A stretch of 64,000 bases of DNA, from assembly GCF_015714715.1 (NCBI RefSeq), contig NZ_WAHS01000001.1, forward strand, positions 806,001 to 870,000, in the 5' to 3' direction. The translations under genes and the position numbers were made by a program. Source of the stretch: Aestuariivirga litoralis. GTDB taxonomy: Bacteria > Pseudomonadota > Alphaproteobacteria > Rhizobiales > Aestuariivirgaceae. Position 1 is the stretch's first letter, and each line of letters begins with the position of its first letter. Of the stretch, positions 35,862-44,208 are shown one piece after another. The notes beneath the pieces are model-generated. The model was not told the origin of the DNA. It searched no databases and saw nothing but the letters and a program-made list of their open reading frames with translations.

Positions 35862-36557
35862 CTAGTTGGCGGGCAATGCCCAGTTGATTTCGCCTTCGCC
35901 GTGTTCAGCAAGGAAAGCGTTGGCTTTTGAAAAGGGCTTCGAGCCGAAGAAGCCATTATGGGCGGAGAGCGGCGAGGGGTGGGCTGAAGGGATCACCAGG
36001 TGTTTGCTGCGATCGACAAAGGCAGCCTTCTTCTGCGCATAGGAACCCCAGAGGATGAAGACCAGCGGGCGGCTTTGCGCATTCAGCGCTCGGATGATGG
36101 CATCAGTAAAAAGTTCCCAGCCTTTGCCCTGATGCGATGCTGCACGGCCTGACTCGACGGTTAGAACAGAATTCAGCAGCAGCACGCCCTGCTCCGCCCA
36201 ATGTTGCAGATTGCCGCTGCGCGCTGGCTTGATACCGAGGTCTGTTTCCAGTTCCTTGTAAATATTCACCAAAGAAGGTGGCGGGCGCACGCCATCGCGT
36301 ACAGAGAATGAAAGGCCGTGCGCCTGGCCCTCACCGTGATAGGGGTCCTGCCCCAGAATCACCACGCGCACCTTGTCCAACGGCGTAAAATTGAGGGCCG
36401 CAAACCATTCCGAGCCCTTAGGGAAAATCTGCTTGCCCGACTCGCGTTCGGCCAGCAGGAAATCGCGCAGCTTGTGCATATAAGGCGCGTTGAATTCCCC
36501 GGCGAGCGGTTTGAACCAGCTGTCATGGAGTTTGATCGGAGAGGATGTTTCAGACAT
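35862..36557 (-). CDS. ung: Uracil-DNA glycosylase
   Basis: Removes uracil from DNA in base-excision repair. 231 residues. The catalytic water-activating motif is [18 protein letters not shown] (Asp in GQDPYH), the uracil pocket is [10 protein letters not shown], and the DNA-intercalation loop is [11 protein letters not shown]. The C-terminal residues include the conserved EINWALP. It reads in the same direction as dac and may be the first gene of that run. Eighteen bases separate it from the XRE-cupin gene, which is read in the same direction. Confidence 0.97.
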   Translation of the reverse strand: MSETSSPIKLHDSWFKPLAGEFNAPYMHKLRDFLLAERESGKQIFPKGSEWFAALNFTPLDKVRVVILGQDPYHGEGQAHGLSFSVRDGVRPPPSLVNIYKELETDLGIKPARSGNLQHWAEQGVLLLNSVLTVESGRAASHQGKGWELFTDAIIRALNAQSRPLVFILWGSYAQKKAAFVDRSKHLVIPSAHPSPLSAHNGFFGSKPFSKANAFLAEHGEGEINWALPAN

Positions 36558-36575
36558 GAGCCGAAACTAGCAGGC

Positions 36576-37190
36576 TTAGGCAGGCGCGCCAAACTGCTTG
36601 AGGGCCAGCATCATTACGGCATGGGCTGCGCCCGGCCCGATATTGACAATCTTGTGCGGCACGTCGGCGCGAAAGCGCACCGCCTCGCCTGCCCGGCCGA
36701 TGCGGGTTTCGCCGCCGGTGGTGATTTCGAGTTCGCCGGTCACGATATAAAGATGCTCGATGGTGCCAGCAGGGTGCGGCGAGGATTCCAGCACGCCTTT
36801 TTCCTGGGCATGGAAATCATACCATTGGAATACATCAACGAGGCTCAAGGGTCCGACGATGGCGAGGCGGCACAGGCCGTCCTGGCTTTCCAGCATGGGA
36901 ATACCCGACTTGGTCTGGTGATCAATAAAGAGTGATTGCTGCTCGCCCCGCAGCACTTCATCCACCGTCGTATCGAGCGCGCGGGAGAGGCGCACAACGG
37001 TTGAAAGCGTGGGGTTGGTTTCGTTGCGCTCGATCTGCGAAATGATGGATTTGGCCACGCCGGATTGTTCGGAAAGTTCGCCCAGCGACATGTTGTAAGC
37101 CTTGCGCAAACGCTGGATGGTCTTGCCCAGATCGGCCCCTGCATCCTCTGTCGCAGTTGTGGAACTCTTGGGGTCGCGGCGGCTTGACAT
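36576..37190 (-). CDS. XRE-family regulator with C-terminal cupin domain (SutR-like)
   Basis: 204 residues: HTH-XRE domain (about 22-80; LRKAYNMSLGELSEQSGVAKSIISQIERNETNPTLSTV) and a cupin sensor (about 105-200; HPAGTIEHLYIVTGELEITTG, RFRADVPHKIVNIG). ATG 37190 is preferred to TTG 37205. E. coli SutR (YdcN), an XRE-cupin protein, regulates sulfur-use genes. Here the gene is divergent from the cysG-cysI-cysH operon, and the shared intergenic region holds an inverted repeat GTTCG-N6-CGAAC only 27 bases from this start, so self-regulation and control of cys genes are likely (inference). The ligand of the cupin pocket is unknown. Confidence 0.85.
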   Translation of the reverse strand: MSSRRDPKSSTTATEDAGADLGKTIQRLRKAYNMSLGELSEQSGVAKSIISQIERNETNPTLSTVVRLSRALDTTVDEVLRGEQQSLFIDHQTKSGIPMLESQDGLCRLAIVGPLSLVDVFQWYDFHAQEKGVLESSPHPAGTIEHLYIVTGELEITTGGETRIGRAGEAVRFRADVPHKIVNIGPGAAHAVMMLALKQFGAPA

Positions 37191-37216
37191 AGGCTGGTCC
37201 TTCAAATAGAACTGGC

Positions 37217-37232
37217 GTTCGGAATAACGAAC
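37217..37232. promoter_or_regulatory. Inverted-repeat operator between XRE-cupin gene and cys operon
   Basis: GTTCG (37217-37221), GAATAA, CGAAC (37228-37232). It shares 14 of 16 bases with the palindrome in front of the peroxiredoxin gene at 46709-46724. It is 27 bases upstream of the regulator ATG and about 108 bases upstream of cysG. A half site CGAAC occurs at 37324-37328 near the cysG ribosome-binding site. Confidence 0.65.
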
Positions 37233-37339
37233 AAACTGCCTTTACGCCCAAAAGATAGTCCAAATCCAGTGTTTTTTAAAGGAAAAGCTGGTGTTTGGTG
37301 AAAATGACGGCGGACCAGTAAAGCGAACGGAGCGCTCCC

Positions 37340-38293
37340 ATGCGATATTTCCCGCTGTTTTATGACCTCGAAAATGCCCGCATTGCCGTGATCGGCGGCG
37401 GCGAGGAAGCCTTGCGCAAAATCCGCCTGCTGCTGAAGACGCCGGCGCAGATTGAAGTGATTGCCGATGATCTTCACCCGGAATTGAACGCCAATCCGCG
37501 CGTGATGTGGAAGGCGAAAACCTATCAGGCGAAGCATCTGGATGGGGTGAAGCTGGTGTTCTCTTCCGTGCCGGAATGGAATGCGCAGGTTTCCGCCGAT
37601 GCGATGGCGCGCGGCATTCCGGTCAATGCGGTGGATGATGCCGCACTCTCTTCTTTCCTGGTGCCCTCCATTGTAGATCGCGACCCGGTGGTGATTGCCA
37701 TTGGAACTGAAGGTGCTGCACCCGTGTTGGCGCAGGCCTTGCGGTCGAAGATCGACGCATTCGTTCCTAGCCAATTGGGTGCTGTGGCACGCCGGGCTTC
37801 GGCTTTGCGGACCTTGGTTGCCGAGAAGATTGAGGCTGGTAAACGCCGCCGTAGCTTTTGGGCGGACTTCTTCTTTGGTTCGGTGGCGGATGCTCTGAAG
37901 GACAAGGATGAAGTGGCTTATGAACTGGCCGTGGGGGATGCACTGTTTCATCACGCGCATAGCAGCAAGGGCCGCCTGACCATCATTAGCGCTCCTGCCG
38001 ATATTGATGAACTGACGCTGAAAGCGCAGCGCCGCCTGATGGAAGCCGATGTGATCGGTCGGGTGGGCGATGTTGCCCCTGCCCTGATTGAAATGGCACG
38101 GCGTGATGCTGTACGCATTGATGGCACTGAAAACCTGCTTGATGAAGTGAAGCGCGGCCAGTTGGTGGTCGTTCTCGGCAATGCCACTGCGCTGAAAGCC
38201 AAAGCGGAGGCTGAAGGCGTTGTTGTTGAGACGGTTGCACCCGCACATGCGGCTGACCATATCTATCCTGAATTTGAGAAAGCAGCATCATGA
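37340..38293 (+). CDS. cysG: Siroheme synthase, CysG N-terminal type with truncated methylase remnant
   Basis: 317 residues. The N-terminal part (about 1-205) is the precorrin-2 dehydrogenase/sirohydrochlorin ferrochelatase module: NAD-binding IAVIGGGEEALRK, NAVDDAALSSFLVPSIVDR, then the dimer helix LRTLVAEKI. The C-terminal part (about 214-262, RLTIISAPADIDELTLKAQR and DVAPALIEMARRDA) matches only the first section of the uroporphyrinogen-III methylase domain, where active enzymes read V-G-A-G-P-G-D-P-x-L-L-T-L; the rest is missing. It therefore probably does the last two siroheme steps but not methylation, which must come from another gene. First gene of the operon supplying siroheme to CysI; overlaps the next gene by four bases. 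Confidence 0.85.
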   Translation: MRYFPLFYDLENARIAVIGGGEEALRKIRLLLKTPAQIEVIADDLHPELNANPRVMWKAKTYQAKHLDGVKLVFSSVPEWNAQVSADAMARGIPVNAVDDAALSSFLVPSIVDRDPVVIAIGTEGAAPVLAQALRSKIDAFVPSQLGAVARRASALRTLVAEKIEAGKRRRSFWADFFFGSVADALKDKDEVAYELAVGDALFHHAHSSKGRLTIISAPADIDELTLKAQRRLMEADVIGRVGDVAPALIEMARRDAVRIDGTENLLDEVKRGQLVVVLGNATALKAKAEAEGVVVETVAPAHAADHIYPEFEKAAS

Positions 38294-38628
38294 GTGCGGA
38301 AGAAAAGGGCCAGGTGATGACGGCCAATCGTTTGGGCGACGGCATTGCCGTGTTCCTGCAACGCAATGGCAGCTGGAGCGAGAAGATTGACGATGCAGTG
38401 CTGGCGCTGGAGCCCGAAGCTACGGCAGCCCTTGAGGCGCGCGCGCTTGCGGACGTGAAGGCCAATGTGGTCACGGGGCAGTATTTCTTCGCCGCAACGC
38501 GCATTAACGGCAAAATCCGGGCAACTGACAATCGCGAGCGTATTCGCACTTTGGGCCCCACGGTTCGGCTCGATCTGGGCAAACAGGCAGAAGGCACCGC
38601 CGGTGCGTTTCTGCTGGATGAGGTTTAA
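38290..38628 (+). CDS. DUF2849 protein of the sulfite reductase operon
   Basis: 112 residues, soluble. The pattern VMTANRLGDGIAVFLQRNGSW at the N terminus and RERIRTLGPTVRLDLG near the C terminus matches DUF2849, a small family found almost only between cysG and cysI in Hyphomicrobiales. Coupled to cysG by an ATGA overlap and three bases before cysI. Role unknown; by position it may assist assembly or regulation of the siroheme sulfite reductase. Confidence 0.8.
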   Translation: MSAEEKGQVMTANRLGDGIAVFLQRNGSWSEKIDDAVLALEPEATAALEARALADVKANVVTGQYFFAATRINGKIRATDNRERIRTLGPTVRLDLGKQAEGTAGAFLLDEV

Positions 38629-38631
38629 GCC

Positions 38632-40287
38632 ATGTATCGTTATGATGAGTTTGATGCCAAGTTTGTGAGCGAGCGCACCGCGCAGTTCCGTGACCAGGCC
38701 AACCGCCGCCTGTCTGGCGCATTGACGGAAGATGAGTTTCGCCCGCTGCGTTTGATGAACGGGCTTTATCTGCAGCTGCACGCTTACATGCTGCGCGTGG
38801 CCATTCCCTACGGTACGCTTTCTGGCAAGCAGATGCGCAAGCTGGGCGACATTGCCGACAAGTGGGACAAGGGCTACGGCCATTTCACCACACGCCAGAA
38901 CATCCAATATAACTGGATCAAGCTGGAAGACACCGCCGACATTCTGCAGGCTTTGGCCGATGTGGAAATGCATGCCATTCAAACATCCGGCAATTGCATT
39001 CGTAACGTGACTACCGATCATTGGGCTGGTGCTGCCGCTGATGAACTGGCTGATCCGCGCCCGATTGGTGAATTGATCCGCCAATGGTCATCGCTGCATC
39101 CGGAATTCTCCTACCTGCCGCGCAAGTTCAAGATCGCCATTACCGGTGCGCCGCATGACCGCGCCGCCGTGAAGGTGCATGACATCGGCTTGCGATTACA
39201 CAAGAATGCAGCTGGCCAGCATGGCTGGGAAGTGATGGTTGGCGGTGGCCAGGGCCGCACGCCGATGATCGCTGTAACTGTGCGCGAACATCTGCCTGAG
39301 AATGAATTGATCGCCTATCTGGAAGCGATCATGCGCGTCTATAATCTCTATGGTCGCCGCGACAACAAGTACAAGGCACGCATCAAGATCCTGGTGCATG
39401 AAATCGGTGCCGAGAAATTCCGCGCCGAGGTTGAGGCCGAATATGCCAAGCATCCGGCGCAACAGACGCAGGTTGAAGAAGCCGAACTCGCCCGCATCAC
39501 CAAATATTTCGCTGTGCCGGCTTTTGAAAGGCTGTCGCGCTTTGCGCCGCATTACGAAGATGCACGCCGCGCTGATCTAGAATTTGCTGGCTGGGCCCGC
39601 AATAATCTGGCGGCCCATGCGCGCGATGGCTACACTATCGTCAACATTTCACTCAAGCCTGAAGGTGGCATCCCCGGCGATGCCACGGGCGATCAGATGC
39701 GCGTGATGGCGGATCTGGCCGAGCGTTTTTCCTTCGATGAGCTGCGCGTCAGCCATGCCCAGAACATCGTGCTTCCGCATGTGAAGCTGGAAGATGCCTA
39801 TACGATCTGGAAAGAACTGAAGACGCATGATCTCGCCGCCGCCAATTATGGGCTGGCTGGTGACATCATCGCCTGCCCCGGCCTTGATTATTGTGCGCTT
39901 GCCACGGCCCGTTCGATCCCTGTGTCGCAGGCGATCAGCCGCAAATTCGGCGATCTGGCCAAGCAGGAAGATTACGGCCCGCTGAAGATCAATATTTCCG
40001 GATGTATCAATGCTTGCGGCCACCACCATGTGGGCCATATCGGCATCCTGGGCCTCGATAAAAAAGGCGAGGAATATTACCAGATCACGCTGGGTGGCTC
40101 GTCATCCGAGAACGCGTCGATCGGTACAATTCTGGGGCCGGGCTTTGCCGCCCATGAGGTGCCCGATGCAATCGAAACCATTCTCAATACCTATGTGAAA
40201 CTGCGCGACAGGGGCGAGGATTTCCTCAGTGCCTATCGCCGCGTGGGGCCCAAGCCCTTCAAGGAGGCGCTCTATGCCACTGCTTAA
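38632..40287 (+). CDS. cysI: Sulfite reductase hemoprotein (nitrite/sulfite reductase family)
   Basis: Six-electron reduction of sulfite to sulfide in assimilation. 551 residues with two ferredoxin-like half repeats and siroheme/4Fe-4S ligands Cys415, Cys421, Cys458 and Cys462 (CPGLDYC and SGCINAC). Conserved active-site segments include TTRQNIQYNWIKLED (residues 86-100) and NCIRNVTTDH (121-130). It lies between DUF2849 and DUF934 genes and before cysH, so the substrate is sulfite rather than nitrite. It probably takes electrons from ferredoxin, since no cysJ flavoprotein is in the operon. The 3' end overlaps the next gene by 14 bases. Confidence 0.94.
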   Translation: MYRYDEFDAKFVSERTAQFRDQANRRLSGALTEDEFRPLRLMNGLYLQLHAYMLRVAIPYGTLSGKQMRKLGDIADKWDKGYGHFTTRQNIQYNWIKLEDTADILQALADVEMHAIQTSGNCIRNVTTDHWAGAAADELADPRPIGELIRQWSSLHPEFSYLPRKFKIAITGAPHDRAAVKVHDIGLRLHKNAAGQHGWEVMVGGGQGRTPMIAVTVREHLPENELIAYLEAIMRVYNLYGRRDNKYKARIKILVHEIGAEKFRAEVEAEYAKHPAQQTQVEEAELARITKYFAVPAFERLSRFAPHYEDARRADLEFAGWARNNLAAHARDGYTIVNISLKPEGGIPGDATGDQMRVMADLAERFSFDELRVSHAQNIVLPHVKLEDAYTIWKELKTHDLAAANYGLAGDIIACPGLDYCALATARSIPVSQAISRKFGDLAKQEDYGPLKINISGCINACGHHHVGHIGILGLDKKGEEYYQITLGGSSSENASIGTILGPGFAAHEVPDAIETILNTYVKLRDRGEDFLSAYRRVGPKPFKEALYATA

Positions 40288-40804
40288 GAACAGTCAGTTC
40301 GTTGATGACGATTACATCACTGTTGGAGATGAAGACGCGCTGCCGCAAGCCGGCCGCGTGTTGGTCAGCTTTCCGCGTTTGAAGAAGGAATGGGACGAGA
40401 TTGCCAAGCTCCCCGCGATGGTGGGTGTGCGTCTGGCCAATACCGACAAAGTCGAAGAACTCACGCCTTATCTTTCGAAGATTGCGCTGGTGGTGTTGAG
40501 CTTCCCGGCCTTCACTGACGGTCGCAGCTATTCGATTGCGCGCGGGCTGCGGCTTGACGGCTATCGTGGCGAGTTGCGCGCCGAAGGCAATGTGCTGCCG
40601 GACCAGCTGCAATATATGCGGCAGATCGGTTTCGATTCATTTTTGGTGACTGACCGTTTCCCGCTCGAAGTCTGGCAGGCCGCGGCACACCAGATGTCGC
40701 TTGCCTATCAGCGCGGGCTGTTCCGTCAGGTACAAGAAACTGAAGTGTGGTCCATCCGCCATCAGGGTTTTGAGGCTTGGGAGGAACAGCCTCATGCTGG
40801 CTAG
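40274..40804 (+). CDS. DUF934 protein of the sulfite reductase operon
   Basis: 176 residues. ATG 40274 (MPLLKNSQFVDDDYITVGDEDALP) matches the DUF934 start; the long frame to 40229 overlaps cysI too far. The signature FPAFTDGRSYSIARGLRLDGYRGELRAEGNVLPDQLQYMRQIGFDSF is diagnostic for DUF934, a family linked to cysI and cysH. There are no cofactor cysteines. Function unproven; it is thought to aid sulfite reduction. Overlaps cysI by 14 and cysH by 11 bases. Confidence 0.88.
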   Translation: MPLLKNSQFVDDDYITVGDEDALPQAGRVLVSFPRLKKEWDEIAKLPAMVGVRLANTDKVEELTPYLSKIALVVLSFPAFTDGRSYSIARGLRLDGYRGELRAEGNVLPDQLQYMRQIGFDSFLVTDRFPLEVWQAAAHQMSLAYQRGLFRQVQETEVWSIRHQGFEAWEEQPHAG

Positions 40805-41561
40805 AAATCCTCAACCACAACCGATCAACCAGAACGAAGTTCTCGAAGCCTATGCGGGCTTGGAAGGACGCGATCTGATCCGTGCCTTCGCGCGTGACTT
40901 TGAAGGCCGTATCGCGCTCCTGTCATCGTTCGGTGCTGAATCCTCCGTGCTGTTGCACATGCTGTCGGAAGTTGATCCCAGCATTCCGGTGATCTTTCTC
41001 GATACGCTGAAGCTGTTTCCGGAAACCATTGCATACCGTGACCGGCTCACGCGTGAACTGGGCCTGCGCGATGTTCGCGTGTTCCAACCGAATGTGGCTG
41101 ATCTGGAACGTGACGATCCGGCGGGTACGCTGCATCTCAGCAGTCCGGACCGGTGCTGCCATATCCGCAAGACCTTGCCGATGGAAAAGGCTTTCCGCGG
41201 TTTTGATGTGATGATTTCCGGCCGCAAGCGCTTCCATGGCGCGGCGCGTTCTGACCTGAAGCCGATCTCATTCGATGACCAGCGCATCAAACTGGAACCG
41301 CTGGCCTCGTTCACTTCGCTCGATCTGCATAATTACAAGGTTATGCGGCAATTGCCGTCACATCCGCTAAATCTGGAAGGCTATCATTCGATCGGCTGTG
41401 CGCCGACCACCTGCACCACCAAGGGCGGCAGCGCGGATAATCCGCGTGCCGGCCGCTGGATGGGGCAAGAGAAGACCGAATGCGGCATTCACTTTTCGGC
41501 CAATGGCAAGATCATCCGCATGGAAGCGCGAGGATCTGCCGCTGATCTGGTGAACGCATGA
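40794..41561 (+). CDS. cysH: Assimilatory adenylyl-sulfate (APS) reductase
   Basis: Reduces adenylyl sulfate to sulfite using thioredoxin or glutaredoxin. 255 residues from ATG 40794. The nucleotide loop is SSFGAESSVLLHML (44-57). The cysteine pairs Cys121-Cys122 (CCHIRK) and Cys202/Cys207 (CAPTTC) bind a 4Fe-4S cluster, which marks APS reductase rather than the PAPS-using E. coli CysH. Catalytic Cys230 lies in KTECGIHF. The operon thus uses APS directly; cysDN sulfurylase is not in the window. Overlaps DUF934 and DUF2061 genes. Confidence 0.94.
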   Translation: MLARNPQPQPINQNEVLEAYAGLEGRDLIRAFARDFEGRIALLSSFGAESSVLLHMLSEVDPSIPVIFLDTLKLFPETIAYRDRLTRELGLRDVRVFQPNVADLERDDPAGTLHLSSPDRCCHIRKTLPMEKAFRGFDVMISGRKRFHGAARSDLKPISFDDQRIKLEPLASFTSLDLHNYKVMRQLPSHPLNLEGYHSIGCAPTTCTTKGGSADNPRAGRWMGQEKTECGIHFSANGKIIRMEARGSAADLVNA

Positions 41562-41821
41562 GCGAGACTTCGCCGAGCGGCGCCGCAGAGAAACACATCA
41601 GTTCAAATTCCAATCCACGCCGGTCATTCGCCAAAGCGGTGAGCTGGCGCATCATCGGTTCGCTCGATACGGCCTTCTGGGGCTGGCTTTTCACCGGGTC
41701 GTTCAAGATCGCAGGATCGATCGCTACGTTCGAAGTGGTGACCAAGATTGTGTTGTATTATTTCCACGAACGCGCTTGGTCTTTTAGTCGCTTTGGCTTG
41801 CGCGATTTAAAGAAAGCATAA
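41558..41821 (+). CDS. DUF2061 small membrane protein
   Basis: 87 residues. After a polar N terminus, SWRIIGSLDTAFWGWLFTG and a second hydrophobic segment with KIVLYYFHERAWSF form the typical two-helix DUF2061 protein. It overlaps cysH by four bases (ATGA) and is the last gene of the operon. A role in sulfate or sulfite transport is only suggested by context. Converges on the PPOX gene with a ten-base gap. Confidence 0.82.
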   Translation: MSETSPSGAAEKHISSNSNPRRSFAKAVSWRIIGSLDTAFWGWLFTGSFKIAGSIATFEVVTKIVLYYFHERAWSFSRFGLRDLKKA

Positions 41822-41831
41822 GCCGACTTGA

Positions 41832-42338
41832 TTAAAGCCGCGTCTTGGCGTTGTCGCCCATATCCGGCTTTGCTCCGGTCAAGGCTGCTGCAATCATTTT
41901 GGTCATCGCCACCAACTTGCTGGGGCTATCCCATAGCTCGCCTTCAGTGGGAGAAACCGTGATCACGCGGATGCTGGGATCGGTCTCGTCGTCCCACCAA
42001 GCTTTGTCGGTTTTCTCCCACAGGTCAGCGATCAGGTCGCGGTCATTTTTGACTGACGCGCGGCCGGTGATGGTGACATATTTGTAGGCAGAGTTATCCG
42101 CCCAAGCCAGCGTGACAATAGGGTTCTGATCGATTTGGGCATTCTTGGCGCCCTCCTCATCCACTAGAAAGTGGATTACATGTTCTTCTCGGAAAACACG
42201 AGCAGAGAGGGGCCGTGCGCGTGGCTGTTTCCCATCCCAAGTGGTAAACATGCAGATGTCAATTTTTTCAGCGAGTTCCCATATCCGGTCGGTCACTTCC
42301 TGCGGGCTCAGATCACTCTTTTGCTGGTCCTTGCTCAT
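41832..42338 (-). CDS. Pyridoxamine-5'-phosphate-oxidase-like flavin protein (general stress type)
   Basis: 168 residues of the split-barrel FMN-binding superfamily, general stress protein 26 group. Visible blocks are IDICMFTTWDGKQPRARPLSA, HFLVDEEGAKNAQIDQNP and a C-terminal WWDDETDPSIRVITVSPTEGELWDSPS typical of this group. Probably binds FMN or F420-like cofactor; substrate unknown. Monocistronic; the upstream gap to metZ (42339-42444) contains its promoter but no clear motif was found. Confidence 0.85.
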   Translation of the reverse strand: MSKDQQKSDLSPQEVTDRIWELAEKIDICMFTTWDGKQPRARPLSARVFREEHVIHFLVDEEGAKNAQIDQNPIVTLAWADNSAYKYVTITGRASVKNDRDLIADLWEKTDKAWWDDETDPSIRVITVSPTEGELWDSPSKLVAMTKMIAAALTGAKPDMGDNAKTRL

Positions 42339-42444
42339 GGTGCACTCCTTGTTGCTTGAACAAGTGGAACATCGGAACCGGGGCGAAGTTCCCTAAAAAA
42401 CGTGCAGCAACATTGGAGGACCCTGTGCGCCCTCCCTCTTATTT

Positions 42445-43656
42445 TTAGCTGTTGACTGCCATTGCCTGCTTCAAGTCAGCCAACAGGTCACTTGCATCTT
42501 CCAGGCCCACCGATAAGCGCAGGCAGCCATCACTGATGCCCATCAGCGCGCGCGCTTCCGGTCCAATATTCTTGTGCGTCGTGGTGGCCGGATGGGTGAT
42601 CAGGGATTTTGAATCGCCCAGATTGTTGGAGATATCAATGATCCTCAGCCTGCGGAGCAAATTGAAAGCGCCTTCCTTGCCGCCCTTCACATCAAAGGAC
42701 ACCATGGTGCCGCCCAGCTTCATCTGCTTCTTGGCCAGGCGCACCTGCGGGTGCGTGTCGTGATGCGGATAATAGACCCGCTCGATGCTGGGCATGCCGT
42801 CCAGGCTGTTGGCCAGATATTCCGCCGAATGGCTGGAGGCGTTGACGCGCAGCTTCATCGTTTCCAGGCCCTTGAGCAGCACCCAGGCGTTGAAGGGCGA
42901 GAGCGTGGGGCCGGTGTGGCGCAGGAAGGGCTTCAACAGCTCTTCCTTGAATTTGGCGGTGGACAGGATCATCCCGCCGAACACCCTGCCCTGCCCATCG
43001 GTGTGCTTGGTGTTGGAATAGAATACGATATCCGCACCCAGCTCCATCGGCTTCTGCAGCAGCGGCGTGGCGAAGACATTGTCGATCACCACCTGCGCAC
43101 CGGCCTTGTGGGCGATGTCGCTGATGGCTTCAATGTCCAGCACTTCGAGCAGTGGGTTCGATGGCGTTTCGAAAAACAGGATTTTGGTTTCTGGCCGGAT
43201 CGCGGCTTTCCACGCACTCAAGTCATTGCCATCGACCAGCGTGGCGGTGATGCCGAAGCGTGGCAAGATTACCGTAAGGATCTGGTAGTTCGAGCCGAAC
43301 AGCGATTTCGACGCGACAATGTGATCGCCGGATTTCAGCTGGCAGGCCAGTGAACCCCAGCAGGCGGCCATGCCTGAGGCTACGGCATAGGCGGCTTCTG
43401 CCCCTTCCAGCATGCGGAAGCGTTCCTCCAGCATGGTGACGGTGGGGTTGCCATAGCGGCCATAGACATAGCCTTCCTCTTCGCCGCTGAAACGGCGCTC
43501 GGCGGATTCCGGATCGTCATAGACATAACCAGAGGTGAGATAGAGCGCCTCGGCGGTTTCGCCGAATTCGGAACGGGTCAGGCCGCCGCGGATCAACTTG
43601 GTTGAGTCACCCCAGCCGGTCGGGTCTTGCGTCTTGGTGTATTTGCCTTTTTTCAT
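42445..43656 (-). CDS. metZ: O-succinylhomoserine sulfhydrylase
   Basis: PLP enzyme joining sulfide to O-succinylhomoserine to give homocysteine, the step that uses sulfide from the cys operon next door. 403 residues. The PLP lysine lies in YSNTKHTDGQGRVFGG; YGRYGNPTV and PSNPLLEVLDI are family hallmarks. I start at ATG 43656 (MKKGKYTKTQD); the longer frame to 43893 runs into the rhodanese gene. Four bases separate it from that gene, so both are co-transcribed. MetZ and the related MetY or MetB are close relatives; motif and neighbourhood favour MetZ. No SAM-II riboswitch was seen upstream. Confidence 0.88.
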   Translation of the reverse strand: MKKGKYTKTQDPTGWGDSTKLIRGGLTRSEFGETAEALYLTSGYVYDDPESAERRFSGEEEGYVYGRYGNPTVTMLEERFRMLEGAEAAYAVASGMAACWGSLACQLKSGDHIVASKSLFGSNYQILTVILPRFGITATLVDGNDLSAWKAAIRPETKILFFETPSNPLLEVLDIEAISDIAHKAGAQVVIDNVFATPLLQKPMELGADIVFYSNTKHTDGQGRVFGGMILSTAKFKEELLKPFLRHTGPTLSPFNAWVLLKGLETMKLRVNASSHSAEYLANSLDGMPSIERVYYPHHDTHPQVRLAKKQMKLGGTMVSFDVKGGKEGAFNLLRRLRIIDISNNLGDSKSLITHPATTTHKNIGPEARALMGISDGCLRLSVGLEDASDLLADLKQAMAVNS

Positions 43657-43660
43657 GATC

Positions 43661-44062
43661 TCAGCTTTGCACCCAGGGAAGACCTGCGGCCTTCCAGCCA
43701 TTGACGCGGGCCCGGTGGCCGTCCGCGTCCTTGTCGCCCTCGAAGCCTTGCGACACGTTCCAGGCATTGGTGAAACCCGCTTGCGCAAGCGCAGTGGCAG
43801 CCGAGGCGGAGCGCGCGCCAGAGCGGCAAATGCAGAACACTTCGGCATCGGGCGGCAGGCCGAGTGCGCGCACCTCTTCGACAAAGCGGGCATTCACATC
43901 CATGGTTGGGTAAACCTGCCATGACAGGCGCACCAGACGGTCCACCTGCGGTACGCCCACAAAGGTCCATTCCGGCTGGGTGCGCACGTCGATGAGCACG
44001 GCGGCGGGATTGGCCTTGAGGCGTTGGTGGGCTTCGGGTGGAGGCAAATCGCCTTTATACAT
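43661..44062 (-). CDS. Rhodanese-domain protein
   Basis: 133 residues, single rhodanese domain. The active-site loop is CRSGARSASAA with catalytic Cys in FCICRSGARS, and the N-terminal AVLIDVRTQPEW is typical. ATG 44062 (MYKGDLPPPEAHQRL) is preferred; the longer frame to 44194 has no family support. It lies four bases upstream of metZ, so it may deliver persulfide sulfur for homocysteine or detoxify sulfide (inference). A hairpin with TTGTCG...CGACAA arms precedes it. Confidence 0.85.
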   Translation of the reverse strand: MYKGDLPPPEAHQRLKANPAAVLIDVRTQPEWTFVGVPQVDRLVRLSWQVYPTMDVNARFVEEVRALGLPPDAEVFCICRSGARSASAATALAQAGFTNAWNVSQGFEGDKDADGHRARVNGWKAAGLPWVQS

Positions 44063-44208
44063 TTGTCGGTCCTTGTCGTTTGTGTCGTCATACAACACCC
44101 GACAAAACCTACAAAGGGGAAAGCTGATTGGACCAGCAGGTGAGACAGTCTGGCTATGATCGTAACGCGCATCAGTGTTAGATTGCCTGATCAAGCAAAG
44201 GATTGGTT

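Noticed and set aside
44063-44208. SAM-II riboswitch before the rhodanese-metZ operon
   Set aside because: The region was read on the minus strand and no sequence resembling the SAM-II pseudoknot core was found; only an ordinary hairpin is present.
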